Made by a program: the position numbers and the translations under genes
Notes under the pieces: model-generated
Databases searched by the model: none
Seen by the model: only the letters and a program-made list of their open reading frames with translations
Told to the model about the DNA's origin: nothing
Shown: one piece after another, positions 1 to 6,901 of the stretch
Numbering within the stretch: position 1 is the first letter of the stretch
Layout of the letters: each line of letters opens with the position of its first letter
Source: an uncultured Campylobacter sp.
Lineage (GTDB): Bacteria > Campylobacterota > Campylobacteria > Campylobacterales > Campylobacteraceae
Direction of reading: 5' to 3'
NCBI RefSeq assembly: GCF_937997405.1
Contig: NZ_CALKTL010000170.1
Coordinates: 1 to 28,363 of the forward strand
DNA length: 28,363 nucleotides

Positions 1-41
1 GGCACGGAGGCAATTAAAAATTCAAATTCATTTTTTATCAT
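1..41 (-). CDS. Partial hypothetical protein, N-terminus only
   Basis: Only the first 13 codons lie in the window (MIKNEFEFLIASV), starting from an ATG at 41-39 and running off the left edge. An AGGA element sits about eight bases upstream of the ATG. The gene continues the minus-strand tandem of small AT-rich genes. Nothing can be said of its function from so few residues. Confidence 0.4.
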   Translation of the reverse strand, partial: MIKNEFEFLIASV

Positions 42-71
42 ATTAAAATCCTATTTTTTGTTTTTTACTAC

Positions 72-185
72 CTAATTTAATTTGAATGTTCTATCATTCG
101 AGCCTAAATCATATTTACCCCATTCTTTTATGACATCTTGAGCTATACTTTTTATGCGGAATTCCTGCCCTTTTAAATTAAGCAT
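72..185 (-). CDS. Small hypothetical protein, 37 aa
   Basis: The ORF opens with MLNLKGQEFRIKSIA and closes with NDRTFKLN before TAG. A GGAG element lies eight bases upstream of the ATG, so translation is plausible. It lies between the 117-aa gene (stop at 226) and the partial ORF at the left edge. Its start overlaps the end of a second open frame (see the finding on the 117-aa gene). It resembles no family I recognise; it could be a real small protein or the leftover of a larger gene. Its evenly mixed charged and hydrophobic sequence argues mildly against random translation. Confidence 0.35.
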   Translation of the reverse strand: MLNLKGQEFRIKSIAQDVIKEWGKYDLGSNDRTFKLN

Positions 186-225
186 CTATTTTTCTCCATA
201 AATTTTTCTATTAAGCTTATCGCAT

Positions 226-579
226 CTAAATCAAATTTCTATCCATATCAAATATTTTGGGATAGTTTTTATAGTTTATTTCGATATAGTCGCCTTTTTT
301 AAATTTTGCAGCTTGCGTTGATAAAACCTCTAAAACTACAAATTCAAATCCAAAAAATAGCTCATCCCACCCCTCTTCTCCTTCTTCGAGACCTGGATCG
401 CAGCATCCTTCAAAATCATCATAAAATCTGACTTTATATATATTATTTTCATCAAACTCAATGATAAACTCTCTTTTGTTTAGTTCATATATATTTCTCG
501 CCAAATTTTTCATAATATCGCGTTCGTTGTCCGAAAATCTTAACAAAAAATTCTCGTAAATTTCTCTTCCGCTTAGCAT
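226..579 (-). CDS. Small acidic hypothetical protein (immunity-like)
   Basis: This is a 117-aa cytoplasmic protein with no signal peptide or membrane segment. The N-terminal third is helical and mixed-charge. The middle holds a strongly acidic stretch (FYDDFEGCCDPGLEEGEEGWDE, about residues 52-73) followed by a hydrophobic strand (FFGFEFVVLEV) and a basic segment. The start is well supported by AAGGAG about five bases before the ATG. Small acidic proteins in AT-rich tandem arrays are often immunity proteins of polymorphic toxins, but that is context-based inference and no family is recognised. The extreme C-terminus may be frameshifted: a different frame continues as KFDLDAISLIEKFMEKN. Confidence 0.6.
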   Translation of the reverse strand: MLSGREIYENFLLRFSDNERDIMKNLARNIYELNKREFIIEFDENNIYKVRFYDDFEGCCDPGLEEGEEGWDELFFGFEFVVLEVLSTQAAKFKKGDYIEINYKNYPKIFDMDRNLI

Positions 580-626
580 CGCACTCCTTTTTGCAGTTTA
601 ACAAAGAATTTGTCCGCTTGAGCCTT

Positions 627-1154
627 TTAATCGGCTTCTTGGCTATTGTATTTCGCACTCTCGATATTTGCAAGCGTTAATTTCGCTAAAGGATTGATAA
701 ACTTAGCGATACAATATTTATTATCGCATGTAATCACGCTTTGACGCTTATCTACTTTCATTGCGTTGGAACAATTCGGGCACATTACATAGCCTTCGCC
801 CAAATCAACGCCAATCGGAAAATTTAGCCCTCTCTGCTCTTTCAAAAATCTAAAAAATTCCTCTTTCGAAATTTTGATATTAGAAAATAATCTAAAAATT
901 TCTTCTGCCTTTTGCCTTATCTCGCCTTCTTTAAAAAATACGTTAGGAGCCTTTTTAAAATCTTCATCAAACTCAGAAAATCTACCCGTCATCATATCCA
1001 ATTCTTTTAATGCCTGCTCTTCCGCTTTATTGGTTGCGCAATATTGCGATTCCAAATCATACATCTTATAAAATTCATCGCAAAACAGCTCTATATCGCA
1101 CCAATCGTATATGAATCCAGCTATTAAATAATACAACCCTTCATTTTGCTGCAT
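627..1154 (-). CDS. Zinc-ribbon protein with colicin-immunity-like N-terminal region
   Basis: The protein is 175 aa from the chosen start. About residues 1-115 are predicted alpha-helical and acidic (LYYLIAGFIYDWCDIELFCDEF, then a segment around FSEFDEDFKKAP), loosely resembling small bacterial self-protective colicin-immunity-like proteins. The C-terminal part carries a zinc ribbon, CPNC (N-S-A-M-K-V) followed by CDNKYC. I chose the ATG at 1154 because GAGG lies six bases upstream. An upstream in-frame ATG at 1184 would overlap the previous gene by 17 bases and has no ribosome-binding site; one at 1166 is also possible. The immunity role is inference from shape and context; the zinc ribbon is seen directly. 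Confidence 0.6.
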   Translation of the reverse strand: MQQNEGLYYLIAGFIYDWCDIELFCDEFYKMYDLESQYCATNKAEEQALKELDMMTGRFSEFDEDFKKAPNVFFKEGEIRQKAEEIFRLFSNIKISKEEFFRFLKEQRGLNFPIGVDLGEGYVMCPNCSNAMKVDKRQSVITCDNKYCIAKFINPLAKLTLANIESAKYNSQEAD

Positions 1155-1167
1155 ATTTCGCCTCATT

Positions 1168-1575
1168 TTAAATTTTATCGCCATTTTTATTATTTACGCT
1201 TTTTAGAATTTCACGTAATAGCTCGTTTTCGGTTGCATTTTTCTCATCTAATATTGATACGCCCATAGTTGTTGGAGTAATCTTGGATAAAAATAGATTT
1301 ACAAGCTCTGTTTTTTCATCGATTCCGTATGACAATGTAACGATATCCAATAAATCGTGCCGCTCTATAAAGCTATCAAAGATATCTTCTAATTGCGACG
1401 CTTTCTCTGCGTAGAAGAATATCCACTTTACGCCTATAAGAAAATCCGTTGTGATATTACTAAAGATATCTATCTTATCCATAAAGTGCGATCCGATAAG
1501 CAAATATATATCCGAGCTGCTTTTCGATAAAGAGCTAAGCTCATAAATAGAACCAATATTTCTATAATTTAGCAT
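1168..1575 (-). CDS. Hypothetical protein, 135 aa
   Basis: This is an intact ORF without signal peptide or membrane helices. It alternates hydrophobic strands and helices (SDIYLLIGSHF; DFLIGVKWIFFYAEKASQLE; DLLDIVTLSYG), suggesting a small alpha/beta fold. The ATG follows the stop of the upstream zinc-ribbon remnant by one base, so translation was probably coupled to it; no clear Shine-Dalgarno is visible. Its stop abuts the next gene. No family is recognised. As part of the tandem array it could be an immunity-type protein, which is inference only. Confidence 0.55.
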   Translation of the reverse strand: MLNYRNIGSIYELSSLSKSSSDIYLLIGSHFMDKIDIFSNITTDFLIGVKWIFFYAEKASQLEDIFDSFIERHDLLDIVTLSYGIDEKTELVNLFLSKITPTTMGVSILDEKNATENELLREILKSVNNKNGDKI

Positions 1576-1576
1576 T

Positions 1577-1765
1577 TTATTTCTCGCTCCCTTGTTTTTT
1601 TATCATCTTTAGCCACTCTTTTTCAAATTTATAATATCTTTCAAGCTTTTTATTCCTTTTTATTTGATTCCACTTTTCTATCTCGGCATAATCTTGCAGC
1701 TCGCCTCCGCACTTAGGGCAAACACTCCTATCTTTAACGTCCGAGAAATTATAAAAATTTACTTC
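1577..1765 (-). pseudogene. Zinc-ribbon gene remnant lacking a start codon
   Basis: The open frame reads EVNFYNFSDVKDRSVCPKC, then GGELQDY and a lysine-rich helix ending KKQGSEK before TAA at 1579-1577. CPKCGG is half of a zinc ribbon. The frame is closed upstream by TGA at 1768-1766 and contains no ATG, GTG or TTG before the conserved part. An ATG overlaps that TGA in another frame (ATGAGAAGTAAA) but stops after six codons. A one-base change near 1755-1767 would join that ATG to the frame, so this looks like a 5'-damaged gene. It directly precedes the 135-aa ORF, whose expression may once have depended on it. Confidence 0.5.
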
Positions 1766-2084
1766 TCATATTTTTAAAATTTTACCGTAATCTTCCTGTA
1801 AAATTTTACTTAAATTTGGCTTCAGTCGTTTAAAATTTTATCTCTTTAAAATTTAAATTTCAACTGTCGCCTGGCGTTTTAAATTTCGCCGTTTTAAAAT
1901 GCGCGCTTCAAACGCCGCTTTAAAATTTACACAGACGCGAGCAGGTAAGAGGGCGCCGTTATAAATCTAAAGCCAAATTTTATTTCTAGCCATTTTTTTA
2001 ATTTGTTTCTTATTTTTAATATATGAAAATCCCGCCCCGTTTCATTCGTAAATTTGAAACGTATCTTAAAAACAAGGAAAGCCG
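1766..2084. other. Gene-free AT-rich spacer
   Basis: No supportable gene is seen on either strand. The stretch is full of TTAAAATTT-type words mixed with GC-rich islands such as GGCGTTTTAAATTTCGCCG. Minus-strand frames here are antisense to the SemiSWEET remnant or lack start signals. It probably holds the promoter of the leftward cassette and, near 2040-2080, that of the SemiSWEET gene (AAGGAAAG precedes its ATG). Confidence 0.4.
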
Positions 2085-2342
2085 ATGAGTGAAAGAAATT
2101 TACAAATTTTAGGTTGGGCGGGCACATGCCTGTCGGTTATAATGTACGTGTCCTACGTGCCGAACATAATGGCGAATTTAGACGGCAACAAAGTCCCGTT
2201 TCTCCAGCCGCTAGCAGCCGCGATAAACTGCACGATATAGCTTAGCTACGGTCTTTTAAAGCCCAAAAAGGACTATCCGCTCGCCGCGGCGAATTTCCCG
2301 GGGATTATCTTTGGGCTGCTAACTGCAATAACGGCGCTTTAA
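2085..2342 (+). pseudogene. SemiSWEET-family sugar transporter, interrupted by amber codon
   Basis: Reading through one stop gives an 85-residue product starting MSERNLQILGWAGTCLSVIMY, with three membrane helices, the size and layout of bacterial SemiSWEET (PQ-loop/MtN3) transporters, which dimerise to move small sugars. Helix 1 contains SYVPNIMANLDG, where family members usually have PQ; here it is PN. Codon 52 (2238-2240) is TAG in INCTI-stop-LSYGLLK, where related proteins carry Trp, one base change (TGG to TAG) away. Everything downstream is intact to TAA at 2340-2342 (PLAAANFPGIIFGLLTAITAL is typical of the Campylobacter type). The AAGGAAAG ribosome-binding site is still present. The truncated product would lack helix 3, so the gene is most likely recently inactivated. 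Confidence 0.75.
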
Positions 2343-2641
2343 CCGCGCTTTTAGCGGCTTAATAAATTTCAAAATCGTCCGAGCAGTACTTTTGCATGCC
2401 GCGTCCGCAACGCTTTTTAGTCGCCCACTATGCTACTACGCTGCAACTACTAGCTCGCTGTCGCGCTGAGCCTAAGCTAGCTTGCCACAAGCATACCCGC
2501 ACCTCACATATCCATTACGACGCGGCTTTAAATTTCACAAAATCGCCCGCGCCGCATTCAAATCTGTCGAATTTAAATAACTTTTATACAAAATTTGATA
2601 AGCTTATTTCGGTTAAAATTTTATCTTTAAAAGGACGAAAA

Positions 2642-3487
2642 ATGAAAAAGGTCATCACTTGCGTCGATCAAAATGCGCTTGCCCCAGCGGTTAGAGATTA
2701 TGGAATTTACGTCGCTAAAACCTTGGGTGCCGAGCTCGTGTTTATTCACGTGGTTGAAATTCCGGAGCTTGGCGAGAATTTTTATGGGCTGGCCGCAGGC
2801 GGGATCGTCCTAGGAGAGAATGATATCCTTGCAAATAGCTACGGAAGTCCCACACTAGGCGGCGTGGATGCGGAGAAAGACCACGAAGAAGCCGAAGCGA
2901 TGCTGGATGAATATATCTGCGCCGCGACTGCTGCGGGCGTAAAGGCGAGTAAGATCATTAAAGATGGCGATTTTATCGACGTTATCGCCGAGTACAAGGA
3001 GGAAGCTGAAATTTTTGTACTCGGTATCAAGGGCTCAAATAACGAGGACGTAGGCTTTAACGCAAGCGTGCTGATAAAGGAGCTTCACGTGCCATCGCTG
3101 CTCGTGAATAAGGAATTTTCACCGATTAACTCCGTGCTCATCGCATTTGACGGCACTGACGCGGCGAAACGCACGCTTGAGTTTATAAAGAGCTCAAAGC
3201 TTCTTGCGAGCGCACATAAGCATGTCTTGCACATCAATCTCGATGCCGCAGAGGGCGAGCGGATGCTGGATCTGGCGCGCGAAATTTTAGGCACTCAAAA
3301 CGCCACTTTCAAATACATCCAAGCCGAAGTGCCCGCCGATGAGATCATCAAATATCGCCGCGCCAATAACCTCGATCTGATCGCTACCGGTGCCTTTACG
3401 AAAGGGTTTTTCAAAAAGCTCTTTTTAGGCAGCGTCTCCGAGGATATCTTGCACAATGCGCTTGTACCGGTGCTAGTGCTATCGTAG
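2642..3487 (+). CDS. Two-domain universal stress protein (UspA family)
   Basis: The 281-aa protein has two tandem USP domains: residues 1-140 (MKKVITCVDQNALAPAVRDYG, then LVFIHVVEIPE and EIFVLGIKGSN) and 161-281 (SVLIAFDGTDAAKRTLEF, then LIATGAFTKGFFKKLFLGSV). The last segment matches the glycine-rich nucleotide-binding loop of USP proteins; the first domain has a weaker version. Members bind ATP/AMP and are induced in stress; no enzyme activity is established. The start is the ATG at 2642, preceded by AAAAGGACGAAAA. The frame extends upstream to 2396, but that part is low-complexity, unlike USP sequence, and lies in a spacer (2343-2641) in which no other gene is seen. A TAAAAT at about 2615 could serve as -10. 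The gene stands alone and ends before a strong terminator. Confidence 0.9.
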   Translation: MKKVITCVDQNALAPAVRDYGIYVAKTLGAELVFIHVVEIPELGENFYGLAAGGIVLGENDILANSYGSPTLGGVDAEKDHEEAEAMLDEYICAATAAGVKASKIIKDGDFIDVIAEYKEEAEIFVLGIKGSNNEDVGFNASVLIKELHVPSLLVNKEFSPINSVLIAFDGTDAAKRTLEFIKSSKLLASAHKHVLHINLDAAEGERMLDLAREILGTQNATFKYIQAEVPADEIIKYRRANNLDLIATGAFTKGFFKKLFLGSVSEDILHNALVPVLVLS

Positions 3488-3514
3488 CCGCAAGACCAAA
3501 CGCCGATAAACGCT

Positions 3515-3553
3515 AAATTCCGTCGCTTACGTTATTTTAAAGCGGCGGAATTT
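3515..3553 (+). terminator. Intrinsic terminator after the universal stress protein gene
   Basis: A 14-bp inverted repeat (arms 3515-3528 and 3540-3553, AAATTCCGTCGCTT against AAGCGGCGGAATTT, one G-U pair) encloses an 11-base loop and is followed by an A/T-rich tract. It begins 27 bases past the stop codon. Confidence 0.75.
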
Positions 3554-3767
3554 TAGAATTTTAAATTTTTCAATCCTTCGTTTTTCAAATTCATAGAAAT
3601 TTTGCTTAAAAATTCGTCAATAGATCTTATTAAATTCCGTTAAATTAGCAATTGCATATAAAATTTTATGATTTAGTTTATTAAAAATTTTATTATTATT
3701 TAAGAAGAATTGTAAGATAATCCCGCTAGCAAATTGATATGGATTATAAAATCTAAAAAGGATTTTT

Positions 3768-6327
3768 ATGAAAAAGGGTAAAATTTTACTTTCTTTTGCG
3801 CTACTTTGCTCACCATTTTGGCTTACTGCGGCGCAAAATAGTGGCACTTCTCAAAACTCGTCCGCTGCAAGTTCTGCCTCTAAAATTTCGTCGTCGCAAA
3901 GCTCGCGCGCAGCCGCTACATCGCGGAGCTCCGCGCCGCCTGCTTCAAATTTAGCCTCTAATAGTGCGGCGACGCAAAGCTCTGCGCAAAAGCCTGGAAG
4001 CCGCCCTACCGCTGTAAATTCCGCGCCGTAGGGCAACGCCGTCGTAAGCCCCGCCACTAAAGACATTGCACAAAATTCCGTGCCGCAAAGCGGTAGCGCG
4101 GTAAATTCTACGCTGCAGAGCTCGGACGACGATAATCTCGGCACCATAAACGTCACGGGCAAGGCCGATCTGTCCACTACCGAGGGCACAGGGATGTATT
4201 ACGACCGATAATATGAATACCGCCACGGGCCTTGATCTAAGCATCCGCCAGACGCCTCAAACCGTTTCCGTCGTGCCCGATCAGCTCATAAAGGATTTGA
4301 GCCTTACCAAGGTCGACGACGCGCTAAATTACGTACCGGGTATTACCGCTACTAGCAGATTCGGTATGAGTTTGCCGATTTCAAGGGGATTTAACATCGA
4401 TAATATCCAAGAAGACGGCATGCAATCCACTACCGCGCTTGCGGCGCAGGGGCTTTACGGGCAGTCAAAGGAGCACACGGATTTGGCGTTTTACGACCGC
4501 GTCGAAGTTTTACGCGGCGTCGCGGGTCTTACGCAGAGTAACGGTGAGCCGGGCGGAACTATAAATTTAGTAAGAAAGCGTCCTCAAAAGGAGCTCGGAG
4601 CGAATTTATCGCTAAGTGCGGGCAGTTATGATTATTATCGCGGCAGCGTGGACGTGACGGGCGGCTTAAACGAAAGCGACTCGCTCCGAGGACGGCTCAT
4701 CGGCGTAAGCGGCAAGGAGGGCTCCTTTAGAGATTTGCAAAATACCGAACGCGGCGCGGCATCGGCGATGGTGGGAGCTGATCTAGGAGATTTTAGCGAA
4801 ATTTTAGCCGGCGTGATCTATCAAAAGACAAGAAGCGTTTATGATCCTTTCGGCATTCCTGTAGTGGGCAAGGACGGCAACGCGTTAAATTTAAGCAAAA
4901 GAACGACCTTTATATCGGATTGGAGCAGGTCGGTTTATGAAAAATATAATACGTTTTTGGAGCTAAATCATAAATTTAGCGATAATATCAAGGCTTACGC
5001 TAAACTAAACTATACTCACAGCGAGAGCTTGTTGAAATTCGGCGGCTGGCACGGAGTGGGTAGGGATCCTGCGAGTAGATACATAAGCTATGACAGATAC
5101 GACAACGGCAGTAAAGAACTAAGCTTTCAGGTAGGTAGCGATATCGGCTATGAATTGTTTGGGCAAAGCCATGATTTTTTCATAAACGCTACTGCGTCGA
5201 AGGAGAGATTTACGCAGCACGATAGAGACGTTTACGGCGGCGCAGCGGGATTGACGTATGAGAGCTTTAATAAGGGGCTTATAAACAACGAGCCTAATTG
5301 GAATGATACGACCGCGTTATGCGCGCTTGGAACCCGCTGCTACAATCTTTACTACACGACTAAAATTTATCAGCAGATGGTTGCGATGGGCACGAGATAT
5401 AATTTTAACGATGATTGGCATCTGCTCGTAGGCGGCAGATATTCAAGGCTAAAGCGAGAAAGCGCTACGGATAACTATCGCACGGGCCGCCACAGCGAAG
5501 ACGATATCGTTAAAAAACACAAGATCACGCCTTACGTGGGGCTTACGTGGGATTTTTCGAGAGATCATTCGCTATATGCGAGCTATGCCGAAATTTATAA
5601 ACCTCAAACCGCTAGGGATAGAAACGAAAAAATTCTAGAGCCGATCGTAGGCTATAATGCCGAAGTGGGCGTGAAGTCGGAATTTTTCGACGGCGCGCTA
5701 AATACGACTGTGGCTTTCTTTCAGATCATGCAGGAAAATAGAGCCGTCACCGACTACGATTATTACGACGCTACGGGTCTAAGCAGATCGGTAGCTAGCG
5801 ACAAAGTCAGATCCAGAGGCTTTGACATAGAAGCAAACGGTGCAATTACCGACGAGTGGAAAGTATTCGGAGGCTACACCTACAATAAAAGCGAGTATAT
5901 GAAGGACGAGAGGCGTTTTGTGGCGCTAAGCAACGTCGATTACCGCAAGGGTGCCAATGCCAAGCCTTGGATCCCTAAGCGTATGTTTAAGCTCTACAGC
6001 AGCTACGAAATTCCGCTCGTAGCGCAGCAAAAGATCACTTTGGGCGCCGGATTTCGCTATCAGAGCAAGACCGACAACCAATATACCAGGCGCAGTATCT
6101 CGACGGGCGCTTATTACCCCGCTAACGACATCCCCGTACAGGGCGGCTACACGATATGGGACGCCAACGCTGCGTATGAATACAATGAGCATTTTAGTTT
6201 AAATTTATCGGTAAAAAACATAACCGACAAGCGCTACTTTATCAATCAAAATAACAGAGTAGCGGGACAAAACAACTACTACGGCGAGCCGCGGAATTTT
6301 ATGCTGACGTTTAATTATAAATATTAA
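3768..6327 (+). pseudogene. TonB-dependent siderophore receptor, broken by amber codon and frameshift
   Basis: Piecing frames together gives an outer-membrane receptor of about 850 residues. It has a signal peptide (MKKGKILLSFALLCSPFWLTAA), a long Ser/Ala/Gln-rich linker, a TonB box (LGTINVTG), a plug domain (SIRQTPQTVSVVPDQLIKD, DALNYVPGITA, VEVLRGVAGLTQSNGEPGG) and a 22-strand-type barrel ending in an aromatic residue (LTFNYKY). Such receptors import ferric siderophores using TonB-ExbBD energy. Two lesions are visible: TAG at 4029-4031 inside the linker, and a one-base frame change near 4203-4212, just before MNTATGLDL, where the first frame ends at TAA 4209-4211. From 4213 the frame is open for 704 codons, but that part has no signal peptide, so it would not be exported. 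No homopolymer lies at the frameshift, which argues against simple phase variation. AAAAAGGATTTTT precedes the start, and an A/T-rich ATTATTATT-type sequence near 3690-3700 might be a Fur site (weak). Confidence 0.85.
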
Positions 6328-6350
6328 GGCGCCGTTTTGCTCAAAGTCTG

Positions 6351-6372
6351 CCCGCGCCTTGCTTTGGGCGGG
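6351..6372 (+). terminator. Possible terminator hairpin after receptor gene
   Basis: CCCGCGCC (6351-6358) can pair with GGGCGGG (6366-6372) with one bulged G and a short loop, 24 bases past the stop. There is no clear T-run after it, so termination is uncertain. Confidence 0.35.
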
Positions 6373-6798
6373 ATGCATAAAATTTGCGAGTAAGTCGTAT
6401 TCGCAAATCTTTATGCTCTCAGATTGCGCGGGTTAGTGTCAATGCGAGCGCAGCGGGGCTTGCATGAAGGTATGAGTTGATCGGCGCTCATTAAGCTTGA
6501 GCAATCCGGTGCGCCGAAGTCTGCAGACAGGTTTTGCGCGAATAATGCTGCGCAGTTAAATTTTGCATTCGTTCGCGCGGATTTTGTACTTGCAAAGCTG
6601 CGAGCGGAGCGAGTACGCAAAGGCGCGTGAGCTAAATTTATCGCAATCCGCGCATGGCGAGGCGGGTAAAATTTGAACGAAGCCGCGGGATTAAAATTTA
6701 ACTCGTGATTTGGTCGATTAGAGATTGATTAGCGCGAGCGATCGCAGGCGATGCGGGCGATAAATTTAATCTCGCGAAATTCCAAGCGAATTAAACGC

Positions 6799-6835
6799 GC
6801 AGACTTGCGAGCATAAAATCCGCTCGCGAGTCTGC
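6799..6835. repeat. Long inverted repeat (hairpin) upstream of ABC transporter gene
   Basis: GCAGACTTGCGAGC (6799-6812) pairs with GCTCGCGAGTCTGC (6822-6835) over 14 positions with one G-U pair and a nine-base AT-rich loop. It lies 66 bases before the TTG start of the ABC transporter. It could be a terminator-like element, a leader structure or an operator; no T-run follows. Confidence 0.6.
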
Positions 6836-6901
6836 GGGATCAAATTTAATCCCGCGATCTCGCTGTAACCGGCGCTAAATTTTAAAATTTAAAGAGAAAA
6901 T

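Larger units (their letters stand above)
6328..6901. other. Non-coding spacer with hairpins
   Basis: No credible ORF is seen; the frames present have skewed Arg/Ser/Ala composition and no ribosome-binding site. The spacer mixes GCGAGCGC-type stretches with TTTAAATTT words. It holds a short hairpin at 6351-6372 just after the receptor gene and a long one at 6799-6835 before the ABC transporter gene. An unannotated small RNA cannot be excluded. Confidence 0.45.

Noticed and set aside
2396..2641. N-terminal extension of the universal stress protein frame
   Set aside because: The extra 82 codons are unlike USP proteins, and a good ribosome-binding site sits at the ATG at 2642.
2238..4031. Amber codon recoding (TAG inside both the SemiSWEET and receptor genes)
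   Set aside because: The two TAGs do not point to one amino acid (Trp is expected in one, a linker residue in the other), TAG ends intact genes such as those at 3487 and 13327, and prfA is intact. Independent nonsense mutations are simpler.
6411..6620. Minus-strand 69-aa ORF after the receptor gene
   Set aside because: Low-complexity Ala/Arg/Ser sequence, no start signals, no motif.
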